A stretch of DNA of 64,000 nt from Psychroserpens burtonensis DSM 12212 (GCF_000425305.1 NZ_KE384347.1:2457-66456); one strand, 5' to 3'. Shown: positions 37,189 to 47,570, counted from the stretch's first letter. The notes: generated by a model not told the origin, from the sequence alone. Numbers and translations: made by a program.

Positions 37189-37479
37189 TTATTCAGATAG
37201 TTGAGAAATACAATGATCAATGTCTCTAATTAATGTATTTATTTTGAGCTTTGTTTCTCTATTATTTTCGTCACTGCCAAGTAATGAATTTGCCATTTTG
37301 AGAGCTTCATGTTTTTCAACCCAAGAACTTAATTCTTCTTGTTGTTGAATACTTTTTTGTTGTTGTAATGCTAACTCCTGAGAAATATTTGCATTTGTTT
37401 GCTTTAAAACTTCAAGTTTATGCAAAACCTTGCTAATTTTATTCTCTAAAGAATCGACAACATCTTCGATTTTACTCAT
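37189..37479 (-). CDS. Small coiled-coil protein upstream of zapA
   Basis: A 96-residue, almost wholly helical protein with heptad patterns (VVDSLENKISKVLHKLEVLKQTNANISQEL...QQKSIQQQEELSSWVEKHEALKMANSL). It is regularly found ahead of zapA in this phylum, so a division-related, ZapB-like role is attractive but only inferred. No signal or membrane helix. Confidence 0.8.
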   Translation of the reverse strand: MSKIEDVVDSLENKISKVLHKLEVLKQTNANISQELALQQQKSIQQQEELSSWVEKHEALKMANSLLGSDENNRETKLKINTLIRDIDHCISQLSE

Positions 37480-37624
37480 TTACAAATTTCAATACTAATG
37501 TAACAAAGTTAACATACTACGTGAATAATCGCAATTGTTTTATGATAAATTTTGAAATTTAATTCACTTAAATTAGTTATAATGCTGTATAATTGGAATC
37601 TAAGTGATTTGTCACAATATCCTT

Positions 37625-37654
37625 TTGAGGATTATTTTGAAATTGATACTTTAG
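37625..37654 (+). promoter_or_regulatory. Promoter of the M23 peptidase operon
   Basis: TTG, 19 bp, TACTTTAG: seven of eight fixed-position bases of the TTG-N19-TAnnTTTG form, placing the transcript start about 15 bp before the ATG at 37674. Confidence 0.6.
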
Positions 37655-37673
37655 CACGCAACGAAATATATTT

Positions 37674-39359
37674 ATGAAATACACCATACTCCTACTATTC
37701 TGGTTTAATATAGGATTTTCACAATCCCCTTACCCTCAAGACTATTTTAGGAGTCCTTTAGATGTTACTTTAGTGCTTTCTGGTACTTTTGCCGAACTTA
37801 GATCAAATCATTTTCATTCTGGAATAGATATAAAAACACAACAACGCACAGGTTTAAATGTCTATGGAGTAGCAGAAGGTTATGTGAGTAGAATAAAAGT
37901 ATCACATTATGGCTATGGAAAAGCGCTATACATTACCCATCCAAACGGTTACGTTAGTGTGTACGCACATTTGAGTAAATTTTCACCTCGCATCCAAAAA
38001 TATATCAAAGAATGTCAATACGACAAAGAAAGTTATGAAGTAGAAGTTTTTCCTTCGCCTGATGAATTGTTAATCACTGCAGATGAAATTGTTGCTTTTT
38101 CTGGAAATAGCGGAAGTTCTGGAGGACCACATCTACACTTTGAAATACGAGATAATGAAGAGCGTCCTATAAATCCAATGCTCTTTGGAATGGATATAAA
38201 AGATACTAAGCCTCCTGTTTTATCAGCAGTTTATGCGTACCCTAGAGACAGAAATGCACACATTAATAATATTAAAAAAAGAAAAGAGCTGCGTCTCATT
38301 CCAAATGAAAAAGGGGATTATACGACAGAGCCAATTGAAGCCTGTGGCGATATTGGTTTTGGAGTTGTGACTTATGATCAACAAGATTTAGCATATAATA
38401 AAAACGGCCTGAGTAATATCCAAGGTTTTTACAATGGTAACAAAACCTTTGAAATGGATTTTAAACGCTTTAGTTTTGCTGAATCTAAACATATTAATCG
38501 GTTTATAGATTACGAAGTGTACAAAGAGGAAAACTCAAGAATCCAGAAATTATTTGTGCAATCTGGTAATACGTTGAGCATGCTCAAAGACGTAAATGCT
38601 AGTGGTTATATCACAGTAGAAGACAGCACAAACACAGTTTACAAAGTAAGACTAAGAGACTTTCGTGGTAATGAATCTTGGTTATCTATTCCTGTAAAAG
38701 GACAACCAGCTAAAGAAATTCTTGAAGCCCCTGAGCTCAAACCTAACACCTATATAATAGCCAATCAGGTTAATGAATTAGAGCAGGGCAATGTCTCTGT
38801 TTATTTTCCAACGAATACATTCTATGATGACTTCCATATTAACTTCAGTGTTTTAAATGACACTCTAAAACTCCATAAAAATACGATTCCTTTAATGAAA
38901 AGCTACACCATCACATTTGATATTAAAAATTATAGTGTTGCTGACAAAGACCAATTATTTATTGCTAATTTATATGGTTATTACCAACGACCAGGCTATA
39001 TAAGCACAAAACGATTAGGTGATTTACTATCCGCAAGAACTAAATCTCTTGGAACTTTTACTTTAGCGAGAGATACTGTTAACCCAACCATCAAACCTGT
39101 TAATTTTCAAGAGGGGAAGTGGTTAAGTAAATTGAACGAGTTGAAGGTTAAAATAGACGATGATTTATCTGGAATAAGTAATTACAGAGCAACCATAAAT
39201 GGGAAATGGATTTTAATGGAGTACGATTACAAAAAAGATACATTGACTTATGATTTTGATGATCATATAAATACCGCAACCGAAAACAACCTTAAAATAA
39301 TTGTCACAGATAATGTAGGAAATAGTACTACATTTGAATCTATCTTTTTTAGAAAATAA
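37674..39359 (+). CDS. M23-family metallopeptidase, exported
   Basis: A 561-residue protein with a short signal peptide (to NIGFSQ, about 16). The LytM/M23 domain occupies about 30-165: LRSNHFHSGIDIKTQ (first His/Asp ligands), GLNVYGVAEGYVSRI, YVSVYAHLSKF, GGPHLHFEIRD (HxH). A beta-rich C-terminal region (about 180-561) of unknown fold follows, ending NVGNSTTFESIFFRK. M23 enzymes cut peptidoglycan peptide crosslinks; the long C-terminus is typical of the Bacteroidota version. It begins a plus-strand run with a TonB-dependent receptor 12 bp downstream. Confidence 0.9.
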   Translation: MKYTILLLFWFNIGFSQSPYPQDYFRSPLDVTLVLSGTFAELRSNHFHSGIDIKTQQRTGLNVYGVAEGYVSRIKVSHYGYGKALYITHPNGYVSVYAHLSKFSPRIQKYIKECQYDKESYEVEVFPSPDELLITADEIVAFSGNSGSSGGPHLHFEIRDNEERPINPMLFGMDIKDTKPPVLSAVYAYPRDRNAHINNIKKRKELRLIPNEKGDYTTEPIEACGDIGFGVVTYDQQDLAYNKNGLSNIQGFYNGNKTFEMDFKRFSFAESKHINRFIDYEVYKEENSRIQKLFVQSGNTLSMLKDVNASGYITVEDSTNTVYKVRLRDFRGNESWLSIPVKGQPAKEILEAPELKPNTYIIANQVNELEQGNVSVYFPTNTFYDDFHINFSVLNDTLKLHKNTIPLMKSYTITFDIKNYSVADKDQLFIANLYGYYQRPGYISTKRLGDLLSARTKSLGTFTLARDTVNPTIKPVNFQEGKWLSKLNELKVKIDDDLSGISNYRATINGKWILMEYDYKKDTLTYDFDDHINTATENNLKIIVTDNVGNSTTFESIFFRK

Positions 39360-39371
39360 AAATACAACCTT

Positions 39372-41849
39372 TTGAAGCTACATATCTCACTACTCATTGC
39401 CTTTCTTGGCTTTTCTTTCTTCGGAATATCGCAAACTGCAACCATTAGAGGCGTCATACTTAACGATACTAAAACACCTATTTATGGCGTAAATATCAAA
39501 GCTGGTAGCGATGGAACTACAACTAATGAAAACGGATTCTTTATTCTAAAAATCCCAGTAGACAAAGACATCACCATCATTTTTACACATATTGGACATA
39601 AACGTGTTGAAGCAAAATTCAATTTGAAAAACGGACAAGAGATAGAATTCAACCCTGTGATGAGTATTAATATTGAGCAAATCGCAACTGTTGTTATAAA
39701 TACAAATACACGACAAAAAGTAGATGGTGTTGTTACGATTTCACCCGAAGTTATTAGAACCGTTAAAGGCGCAAATCCTGGTATTGAGAATTTATTAAAG
39801 ACACTTCCTGGTGTTAATATCTCTAATGAGTTAAGTACACAGTACTCTGTTCGTGGGGGGAATTTTGATGAAAACCTGGTATATGTGAACGAAATTGAGA
39901 TTTATAGACCGTTTTTAATTCGTTCTGGACAGCAAGAAGGTTTGAGTTTTGTAAATACAGATTTAGTACAAAATGTAGATTTCTCAGCTGGTGGGTTTCA
40001 AGCCAAATATGGAGATAAACTCTCTTCTGTTTTGGATATCACATATCGCAACCCTACAGGATTTGGGATTCGTGCAGATGCCAGTTTACTTGGTGGTAGC
40101 ATTGCTGCCGAAGCTGTGAGTAAAGATTCTAAATTCTCAGGGATTATAGGATTGCGTTATAGAGATAATAGCTTACTGATTAATTCTCTGGAAACCGAAA
40201 CTAATGTGCGACCTATTTTTGCAGATGTTCAAACGTATTTAACGTATAAGTTTAGTGATAAGTTTCATCTTAATTTCCTCGGAAATATCTCACTCAACAA
40301 ATACACCTTTACACCCAAGAATCGTCAGACTAATTTTGGAACTCTCGACGCACCTGTTGCTCTTTTGGTCAACTATGACGGACAAGAGCAAGATCAATAC
40401 CTCACTAATTTTGGTGCCTTTAAAGCGAATTATTTTGCAACAGATGACTTGACGCTTAAATTAATTGCGTCTGCGTACCATACTACTGAAGAAGAATATT
40501 TTGACATTTTAGCGCGCTATAGACTAGGAGAAGTAAATAGTAATATTGGTGATGAGAATTTGGGTGACGTAGAATTTTCAGAAGGTATCGGCTCACAACT
40601 TACACATGCTCGTAATGATTTGGATGCGCTAATTTTTAATATAGAGCATAAAGGAGATTACACCATTGATGACGAAACGACATTAGAGTGGTCTGTAAAA
40701 TATACGCATGAAGATATACGAGATCGCCAAGTAGAATGGGAAGTAATTGATAGTGCCGGATTTTCTGTTAGACCTCCTATTTTTGATATTTCAAATAACC
40801 AACCCTATGAACCTTTTGAAGGTCCGTTAGTGGCTTTTCAAAATGTAAGAGCTACCAATGCCGTGAAAATTGATAGATTACAGGCCTATACGCAATGGAG
40901 CAAACGTACCATGCTTGGCAATAACGAAGTGTTTTACAATGCTGGTGTGAGAATTCATAACTGGACTGTAAATAGTGCTATCCCTAATCAAAATGGTGCC
41001 TCCTCGTCTACGCAAACAGTTTTTAGTCCTAGAGCACAATTTGCTATAAAACCAGATTGGGAGAAGGACATGTTATTTAGAGTTGCAGGTGGTGTGTATT
41101 ACCAACCTCCTTTTTATCGGGAATTACGTGATTCTTCAGGAACTGTTCAACCAGACGTAAAAGCGCAAAAATCGTTTCATTTAGTCGTTGGTAACGAATA
41201 TAGTTTCAAAATATGGGATCGTCCATTTAAGCTTGTTTCCGAAGCATACTATAAAAACATAACAGATGTAAATCCATATACATTAGAAAATGTGAGGATT
41301 CGATACAGAGCAAAAAATAACGCGACTGCCTACGCTTATGGACTGGATTTAAGACTCAATGGAGAATTTGTTCCTGGTACTGAAAGCTGGTTTAGTTTTG
41401 GATATTTAAAAACCGAAGAAAACATTGAGGATCGCGGGTTTATTGCAAGACCAACAGATCAACGTTTAAAATTCGGAATCCTATTTCAAGATTATGTGCC
41501 TAATATCCCAGAACTTAAAATGTATTTAAACTTGGTTTATAATACTGGAGTTCCTGGTGGCTCGCCTAGTTATGCAGACCCTTATGATTTCCAAACACGA
41601 CTGCGAGATTATAGACGTGCCGATTTAGGAATCTCATATGTACTCGTTGACCAGAACAAAATGTACACCTCTAAGTGGAAACAAAAGTTCAAAGAATTAT
41701 CTTTAGGAATAGAGATTTTCAATATGTTTGACGCACAAAATACAATTACCAATACTTGGGTACGTGATGTGTATAGTAAACGTCAATTTGCGATTCCTAA
41801 TTTTCTAACACCCCGTGTTTTTAATGTGAGGTTGAGCGCACGATTATAG
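39372..41849 (+). CDS. TonB-dependent outer-membrane receptor
   Basis: An 825-residue receptor read from a TTG start, which gives a proper signal peptide (to FFGISQ, about 20). A carboxypeptidase-regulatory-like domain (about 22-100; ATIRGVILNDTKTPIYGVNI, GFFILKIP) is followed by a plug (GANPGIENLLKTLPGVNIS, YSVRGGNFDENLVYVNEIEIYRP) and a 22-strand barrel ending in NVRLSARL. It imports an unknown ligand with TonB energy. No SusD gene is present, so it is not a classical polysaccharide locus. Coupling to the M23 gene suggests a conserved envelope pair, but the substrate is unknown. Confidence 0.92.
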   Translation: MKLHISLLIAFLGFSFFGISQTATIRGVILNDTKTPIYGVNIKAGSDGTTTNENGFFILKIPVDKDITIIFTHIGHKRVEAKFNLKNGQEIEFNPVMSINIEQIATVVINTNTRQKVDGVVTISPEVIRTVKGANPGIENLLKTLPGVNISNELSTQYSVRGGNFDENLVYVNEIEIYRPFLIRSGQQEGLSFVNTDLVQNVDFSAGGFQAKYGDKLSSVLDITYRNPTGFGIRADASLLGGSIAAEAVSKDSKFSGIIGLRYRDNSLLINSLETETNVRPIFADVQTYLTYKFSDKFHLNFLGNISLNKYTFTPKNRQTNFGTLDAPVALLVNYDGQEQDQYLTNFGAFKANYFATDDLTLKLIASAYHTTEEEYFDILARYRLGEVNSNIGDENLGDVEFSEGIGSQLTHARNDLDALIFNIEHKGDYTIDDETTLEWSVKYTHEDIRDRQVEWEVIDSAGFSVRPPIFDISNNQPYEPFEGPLVAFQNVRATNAVKIDRLQAYTQWSKRTMLGNNEVFYNAGVRIHNWTVNSAIPNQNGASSSTQTVFSPRAQFAIKPDWEKDMLFRVAGGVYYQPPFYRELRDSSGTVQPDVKAQKSFHLVVGNEYSFKIWDRPFKLVSEAYYKNITDVNPYTLENVRIRYRAKNNATAYAYGLDLRLNGEFVPGTESWFSFGYLKTEENIEDRGFIARPTDQRLKFGILFQDYVPNIPELKMYLNLVYNTGVPGGSPSYADPYDFQTRLRDYRRADLGISYVLVDQNKMYTSKWKQKFKELSLGIEIFNMFDAQNTITNTWVRDVYSKRQFAIPNFLTPRVFNVRLSARL

Positions 41850-41858
41850 ATAAAAATA

Positions 41859-42506
41859 GTGTTAGTTTATCTTTTTCTATCTGTATGCTTTTATGGTTTT
41901 AGCCAAAAGAGTCCTAAACCTGTATATTATTACGATGGCAATGGAGATCAAATAGCAAAGGAAGAGTATTTGAATAAATCTTCAAGATATAAGAGTCTTG
42001 ACGACCGTTATATTGCACTAGCCTTTGAAAAAGACACTTGTTTCATAGCACTTTTAAAAAAGCGAAAGACTATTGGAAAACTAAGTGCTTTACAAATGAA
42101 AAATATGTTTTCTCATCTCAACGTAGACAATAGCAGCTCTCGACCAAAATTTAGTATTATTCAATATCATCCTGGACGTGATGACTGTAATAATGGTAAT
42201 TACAAGTCTATTGGCATTGCATACAACATCTACCATAGAGGCTATTTAAAAGAACTAAAAACATTCTTTAATCACAATATGTATTGGATTCATAAAAAGG
42301 ACGAAACTATTAAATTTCATAGAGTGAAATATATCAACTGGCGACTAGACAAAAATCAATGTATAGAAAAATTATTTTTTGAGTATCATTATGGATGTAA
42401 CAGTTTTGTGATTGTAAACAACCTCAATGGTAATTACATTTCAATTTTAGGCGAGTCTAGCGGAAAAACAGTCATTGAAATGGCAAAAGAAATAAATGAT
42501 TTATAA
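41859..42506 (+). CDS. Hypothetical exported protein
   Basis: A 215-residue protein from a GTG start 9 bp after the receptor stop, with a signal peptide (to FYGFSQ, about 15). The body has repeated Tyr/His/Lys-rich strands (PVYYYDGNGDQIAKEEY, FSIIQYHPGRDDCNNGNY, YGCNSFVIVNNLNGNYISILG) and three Cys. No family is recognised. Position suggests cotranscription with the receptor. Confidence 0.7.
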   Translation: MLVYLFLSVCFYGFSQKSPKPVYYYDGNGDQIAKEEYLNKSSRYKSLDDRYIALAFEKDTCFIALLKKRKTIGKLSALQMKNMFSHLNVDNSSSRPKFSIIQYHPGRDDCNNGNYKSIGIAYNIYHRGYLKELKTFFNHNMYWIHKKDETIKFHRVKYINWRLDKNQCIEKLFFEYHYGCNSFVIVNNLNGNYISILGESSGKTVIEMAKEINDL

Positions 42507-42512
42507 GACTTA

Positions 42513-43658
42513 TTACTTTTCCACAAACTCCTTAAAAACCTCAATCACATAATCAACCTCTTCTTTAGTATTAAAACTACTAAACGAAAAACGTACCGAT
42601 GGTCTTTTTAAATGGATTTCATCTAAAATTTCGCTGAGCACATGTGAACTTTGAGAACTCCCGCTTTGACAAGCACTACCTTTAGAACAGGCTATTCCTT
42701 TTAAATCGAGTTGAAATTGAAGCATTCCCGCTTTCTCTGCAGCAATTGGCAAGCAAACATTAACTAAGGTATAAGTGCTTTTTTCTAAATCACCAGATTG
42801 TCCATTAAACTTAACATCAGGAAATATAGATTGTAATTGTTCCATAAAATAAGACTTGATGGTTTTAATGTGGCTTCTTTCAATATCTAAATTACTGTAT
42901 GAGATTGCTAATGCTTCGTCCATACCAACAATATTATGAATAGACTCAGTTCCTGCTCGCAAGCCTCGCTCCTGCTCTCCTCCAAAGATTGAAGCTCTCA
43001 ATCCGCTATTTTTCCGAAGAAAAGCAAATCCTACACCTTTTGGTCCATGAAATTTATGTGCACTAGCTGCTAAATAATCAATAGGTATTTCTTGTAAATC
43101 TAATTTGTAGTGGCCCACAGATTGAACGGTATCACTATGAAAAAGGGCGTTATTTGCTTTACATAATTCGGCCACTTTTTTAAGGTCTAAAATGTTACCA
43201 ATCTCGTTGTTAACGTGCATCAAAGTTACGAGCTGTTTTGTATCCTTTTGTAATAGTGTTTCTAATTGTAACAAATCAACATCACCATAATCATCTAAAT
43301 CTAAATACGTCACATCGATATCATACTCTTTTTTGAGTTGATCTATGGCATGTAGAATGGCGTGATGTTCAATTTTTGAAGTAATTATTTCTGTGACTTC
43401 TAAATCTCTTACGGCGCTCCTAAGCACTAGGTTATCTGCTTCTGTACCTCCAGAGGTAAAGACTATTTCTGCAGCAGAGACATTAAAATACGACGCAATA
43501 CGTTTTCTAGATAATTCTATTAAAGATTTAGATTGCCTACCATAACTATGTGTTGATGAAGGATTACCAAAATTTAATTTCATCACATCACTCATTTTAT
43601 CAATGACGTGATCACGAATGGATGTCGTAGCAGCATTATCAAAATAAACTGTTTTCAT
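42513..43658 (-). CDS. Cysteine desulfurase (IscS/NifS family)
   Basis: A 381-residue PLP enzyme that removes sulfur from cysteine for Fe-S clusters and thiolated tRNA. I start at MKTVYFDNAATT; the frame is open 19 codons further but the family start is here. It shows the substrate-site FDNAATT, FTSGGTEADNLVL, MHVNNEIGNILDL, the PLP-Lys in SAHKFHGPKGVGF and the reactive-Cys loop GIACSKGSACQSGSS. No IscU or Suf gene is adjacent, so whether it is IscS or a tRNA-thiolation enzyme is open. It is convergent with the receptor operon. Confidence 0.93.
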   Translation of the reverse strand: MKTVYFDNAATTSIRDHVIDKMSDVMKLNFGNPSSTHSYGRQSKSLIELSRKRIASYFNVSAAEIVFTSGGTEADNLVLRSAVRDLEVTEIITSKIEHHAILHAIDQLKKEYDIDVTYLDLDDYGDVDLLQLETLLQKDTKQLVTLMHVNNEIGNILDLKKVAELCKANNALFHSDTVQSVGHYKLDLQEIPIDYLAASAHKFHGPKGVGFAFLRKNSGLRASIFGGEQERGLRAGTESIHNIVGMDEALAISYSNLDIERSHIKTIKSYFMEQLQSIFPDVKFNGQSGDLEKSTYTLVNVCLPIAAEKAGMLQFQLDLKGIACSKGSACQSGSSQSSHVLSEILDEIHLKRPSVRFSFSSFNTKEEVDYVIEVFKEFVEK

Positions 43659-43792
43659 AGGCGATATAAACTTACTGCAAAGATGCAACATTATAGACGT
43701 TTTAAAAACTATCAAATAGACCTTTCAAAATTATTTGTTAATCCCGACCTTTAAACTCATAAATCTTCTATTTTTGCTTTAAAAATACTGTA

Positions 43793-44689
43793 ATGCGTAA
43801 TTTATTATATATCTGTTTTATAGGACTAATCTCTTTGTCGTGTGATGATGGTGATATTTTTGAGGTAAGTTTAGAGTTTGATGATGTTGCCTTAGAAACT
43901 TGCGGTAACTTAGTTTTTTTTAAAGAAAAAGACAGTCCTCCAGAAACTTTATCAATTCAAATTAGCAATAGAACTTTTGAGCAAATGTTAGCGGTAGATG
44001 TTAACAATCTATTCTCAGAGACCTATATGTTTAGCGCAAGTACAAACTCCTTTAATTATAGAACCTATTCTAGTATACCCGACAATGTGTTTTGTAATGA
44101 CGTTCCTCCCGCTAATTTAAATATAACAAGTGATGCTGAAAGTACTTCAGGTCAAGCTGACTTAACAACTATTTTAATTGAAGATGATAATGACGGAATT
44201 CCTGCAGAATTTGAAGACCTTAATGGAAATGGTAATTTAGACGATGATGATACCGATTTAGATGGAATACCTAATTATCTTGATGTAGACGATGATGGTG
44301 ACAATGTTTACACCGCTTTAGAAGAGGTCAATTATACAGCTATAGATGGTTTTGCTAACGCGTTAGACACAGACAATGATGGCGTGCCAAATTACTTAGA
44401 CAATGACGATGATGGTGACACAGTACTAACCAGAGATGAAGAAAATTTTACTCAAGATAACAATCCACAAAATGATGTTTTAGAGCCTAATGTTGGTGCA
44501 GATTATTTAAATTTTAACGTAAATACTAGCGTACCTGCCTCAGAGTATAAAGAGCATGTAATCCAGCAAGAGTTTACAATTACAATAGACATACAAAATA
44601 TCCAACTGCCAAATTTAACTCAACAAGCTTTTAGTTTTGGAGAATTGACTGCATCAAGCACAAGACCAGGTGAACCTATATTCAATTAA
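43793..44689 (+). CDS. Lipoprotein with thrombospondin type 3-like calcium repeats
   Basis: A 298-residue lipoprotein (lipobox LISLSCDDGD, Cys17). An N-terminal beta domain is followed at about 125-210 by acidic repeats of the form DxDxDGxPNYLDxDDDGD (TDLDGIPNYLDVDDDGDN, TDNDGVPNYLDNDDDGDT), a calcium-binding TSP3 pattern, then a C-terminal domain ending PGEPIFN. Surface or periplasmic location and calcium dependence are inferred. Its stop overlaps the Smr gene stop by 4 bp, tail to tail. Confidence 0.8.
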   Translation: MRNLLYICFIGLISLSCDDGDIFEVSLEFDDVALETCGNLVFFKEKDSPPETLSIQISNRTFEQMLAVDVNNLFSETYMFSASTNSFNYRTYSSIPDNVFCNDVPPANLNITSDAESTSGQADLTTILIEDDNDGIPAEFEDLNGNGNLDDDDTDLDGIPNYLDVDDDGDNVYTALEEVNYTAIDGFANALDTDNDGVPNYLDNDDDGDTVLTRDEENFTQDNNPQNDVLEPNVGADYLNFNVNTSVPASEYKEHVIQQEFTITIDIQNIQLPNLTQQAFSFGELTASSTRPGEPIFN

Positions 44690-45237
44690 GAATTTACATT
44701 TTGATAAATATAAACCTCAGTCGCACCTAAACCATATTTTTGATAGTCTGCAGCGTAGTATTTTACATTATCATAACGTCCAAATAGGTAATCTAATTCA
44801 GATTTTAGAACTCCTTCGCCCACACCATGTATGAATACCACTTTTTGAATGCGTTTTTGAATAGCAAACTCCAATTTATGTCGTGCTGTATCTAATTGCA
44901 GATTTAACATATCATAATTACTCATATGTTTATTGGAGGTCGTAATTTGATGGATATGCAAATCGACTTCCATTGCAGGAAGCGCTCTATCTTTTGGTTT
45001 TACTTTGATCGATTTGCGTTTGTGCGAGGTTTCTTTCTCGTTAATGACAGTATTGACGTCAATATCTGCAAATAATTGTGAAGACAAGGGCTTGGTTTTT
45101 ATAACTTCGGAAGACAAGAACTCCATATCAAAACCATCATCGGTTTCAATAGTAATTGTCTGTCCCGAAATTTTCAAAATCACACCGTTAATAGCTTCAT
45201 CTAAAACGGAAACGGAGTCACCAACTTTCAAATTCAT
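44686..45237 (-). CDS. Smr-domain protein (MutS2 C-terminal-like)
   Basis: A 183-residue cytosolic protein. The N-terminal beta region (VGDSVSVLDEAINGVILKISGQTITIETDDGFDMEF) precedes a Smr domain (about 92-180) with VDLHIHQIT and FIHGVGEGVLKSELDYLFG, the HGxGxG nuclease-associated motif. Smr domains bind or nick nucleic acids, but this short stand-alone form has no proven substrate. The start overlaps the end of the small membrane-protein gene by one base. Confidence 0.88.
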   Translation of the reverse strand: MNLKVGDSVSVLDEAINGVILKISGQTITIETDDGFDMEFLSSEVIKTKPLSSQLFADIDVNTVINEKETSHKRKSIKVKPKDRALPAMEVDLHIHQITTSNKHMSNYDMLNLQLDTARHKLEFAIQKRIQKVVFIHGVGEGVLKSELDYLFGRYDNVKYYAADYQKYGLGATEVYIYQNVNS

Positions 45238-45428
45238 TATATATTATTTTGAGGTTCGTCGTCTTGATCGTTCTTACTAGGAATATTTCTAGAGATATTA
45301 TACACCCCTAGCATTAGAATTACTATTCCAGAAATTAGGATTAATTGGTTTTGCTCAGCTTTTGCTTGAGCATAAATAGCGACTAGTCCACCAATTGCGA
45401 TTAAAAAATAACTGATTTTTTTAGACAT
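45237..45428 (-). CDS. Small two-helix membrane protein
   Basis: A 63-residue protein with two hydrophobic helices (about 5-22 and 30-47) and a charged C-terminal tail ending DDEPQNN. It is coupled to the Smr gene by a one-base overlap. No family or function is recognised. Confidence 0.65.
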   Translation of the reverse strand: MSKKISYFLIAIGGLVAIYAQAKAEQNQLILISGIVILMLGVYNISRNIPSKNDQDDEPQNNI

Positions 45429-45536
45429 AAATGAATGTTAACATGATCAAATTACGATACATCGAATTTACTTATAAAATTCAATAATCTAAAGCATCTT
45501 TATAGTTAGTTTTATTTTAATAATTAACCTAAGAAT

Positions 45537-47327
45537 ATGACAATCAACCTTAAAAGACTTATTGTAATACTTGTAATAGTAAATTTCAGCTTAGTAAATG
45601 CACAAGTAGGTATTGGGACAACGACTCCAGCTACAGGAGCTCTTTTAGACTTAGACGATCCAACCAGAGGATTATTAGTTCCTCGTGTTACAATAGCAGA
45701 TTTAACAACTGATAATCCGGTAACAGGCGCCACTATTGGCTTGTTAGTCTGGAATACTAGTGGAGTAACAGGTGTAGGTTTTCATTATTGGGATGGAAAT
45801 GATTGGATTCCTATTTTAGGTGGAACGCCCTCTAAAGATTGGGCATTAACCGGTAATACAATAACAGGTTCAGAGTTTTTAGGAACAACAAGTGCACAAG
45901 ATTTAAATATAAGAACAGATAACGTAGAAAGAATGAAAGTGTTCTCCACAGGACAAGTATCTGTGAATTTACCCGTTCTATATTCTCCCGATGATACATT
46001 TTCATCTTCAGGTTTCAATGCTATAAGTGGATATTCCACTGCTGCTGGTGGTACTGGCGTTTTTGGGGATTCCACTGGTGCTTTTGGTGTTGGCGTTTTT
46101 GGGAATTCCACTACTGCTGATGGTGCTGGCGTTATTGGGAGGTCCCCAAATGGTTTAGGTATTTTTGGCTTCAGTGATTCTGGAAATGGTGTTTTCGCAT
46201 CTACAACTTCTGGAATTGGTGTTCAGGCATTTTCAAATTCTGGAATTGGTGTTAGGGCATTTTCAAATTCTGGAATGGGTGTTGTAGGTATTGCTTCGGC
46301 AATTACAGAAACGGGTGTTGCTGGAGTAAATGGTAATGTATTTGTAACCTTATTTGGCGGTTCTAGTATGGCTGCTTCTGGTCCTAATACTGGATTATTT
46401 GCTTACGCAGGTTTGGGAGCTAGAACTAATGCTAATCGAGGAAATGCTGCTGGAGTTTTTGTATTGGATACAGATTCGGACCCTACTACTAATGGGAATA
46501 ATGGCACAAGAGCTGAAGCAGTACTAGCTGGTTTTGATAATGCTAGTCCAAATGGTCTTTTATCTGCTGACGACATGTACTTTGGCGGATACTTTTCTGG
46601 TGGAACTAGTACATTAACTCCCAGCTATGCGTATGCTGGTATAAAATATAACGCTAATAATATTGGAACAAATGGAACGAATTATAAAATAATTGGTAAT
46701 GGTACAAACTCAACTATAATTAGAGATAGTAGTGATACGCCAAGAGTTCTTTTCTCACCTGAAGCTCCAGAAATTCTTTTTGAAGATTATGGTGTTGACA
46801 AATTAGTAAACGGTAAAGCAGAAATAAATATTGACCCTATTTTAAAAGATGCCATCTATGTTGATGAAAGCCATCCTTTAAAAGTATTTATTCAATTAGA
46901 AGGTGATTGTAATGGTGTATACGTAACAAACAAATCCGCAAATGGTTTTACGGTAAAGGAATTAAAAAACGGAAATTCTAATGTTGCTTTCTCTTGGCAT
47001 ATTGTTGCTAATAGAGCAGATGACAAGGATAGCTCAGGTAATATTACATCTAAACACGTTGGACTCAGATTCCCTGTTGGACCGGGACCACGAAAGGCAG
47101 CCGAAATGTCGTCTAAAAAAGATATTGATCTAAAAAACATTCTTGTAAACCAAGAAGCACTATCTAAAATAAAGACTAGAAATACTAAAAACTCAGAAGC
47201 ACAAATAGAAGAAGATGATAAAACAGTAGAAGTCAAGAAAAGAGAAAACTTAAAAAAGACTCAAGCTAAACAATCTAGCAAGAAAAAACAGACTGCTAAA
47301 ACCATCAAAACAGACAAGACTAAGTAA
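45537..47327 (+). CDS. Secreted Gly-rich repeat protein, tail-fibre/adhesin-like
   Basis: A 596-residue protein with a signal peptide (to FSLVNAQ, about 22). It starts with VGIGTTTPATGALLDLDDPTRGLLVPRV, the opening of many Bacteroidota fibre-like surface proteins, then FHYWDGNDWIPI. Repeats at about 165-265 of the form GVGVFGNSTTADGAGVIG and SGIGVQAFSNSGIGVRAF suggest a trimeric or solenoid fibre. The C-terminus (about 545-596) is Lys/Thr-rich (KKRENLKKTQAKQSSKKKQ). No type A or B T9SS sorting domain is present, so the export route past the periplasm is unclear. Confidence 0.75.
   Translation: MTINLKRLIVILVIVNFSLVNAQVGIGTTTPATGALLDLDDPTRGLLVPRVTIADLTTDNPVTGATIGLLVWNTSGVTGVGFHYWDGNDWIPILGGTPSKDWALTGNTITGSEFLGTTSAQDLNIRTDNVERMKVFSTGQVSVNLPVLYSPDDTFSSSGFNAISGYSTAAGGTGVFGDSTGAFGVGVFGNSTTADGAGVIGRSPNGLGIFGFSDSGNGVFASTTSGIGVQAFSNSGIGVRAFSNSGMGVVGIASAITETGVAGVNGNVFVTLFGGSSMAASGPNTGLFAYAGLGARTNANRGNAAGVFVLDTDSDPTTNGNNGTRAEAVLAGFDNASPNGLLSADDMYFGGYFSGGTSTLTPSYAYAGIKYNANNIGTNGTNYKIIGNGTNSTIIRDSSDTPRVLFSPEAPEILFEDYGVDKLVNGKAEINIDPILKDAIYVDESHPLKVFIQLEGDCNGVYVTNKSANGFTVKELKNGNSNVAFSWHIVANRADDKDSSGNITSKHVGLRFPVGPGPRKAAEMSSKKDIDLKNILVNQEALSKIKTRNTKNSEAQIEEDDKTVEVKKRENLKKTQAKQSSKKKQTAKTIKTDKTK
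46208..46283 (+). repeat. 30-bp direct repeats inside the Gly-rich protein gene
   Basis: The segment TTCTGGAATTGGTGTT recurs at 46208 and 46238 and, with one change, at 46268: a 30-bp (10-residue) tandem unit. A looser repeat, GGCGTTTTTGGGGATTCCAC and relatives, occurs at about 46057-46140. Confidence 0.75.
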
Positions 47328-47570
47328 ATGTTCTATTAATTATTGTTAAGTCAAAATTAAAATTTTTGTTTTTCGAAATTTGATAAACTATTTCAAAAGT
47401 CAACATGTTTTCAAAATCATTATGATTTTCATCGATAATAATCACCGTATAACTTGTTAACACTGTAGAAATGAGATAATCCTCTATCTTTACCAACGAA
47501 ATAAAGACATAGTTTCCCCGAAGCTACATTTTATCAATCTTAACCACTAACTTATTAATATTGGAACAAC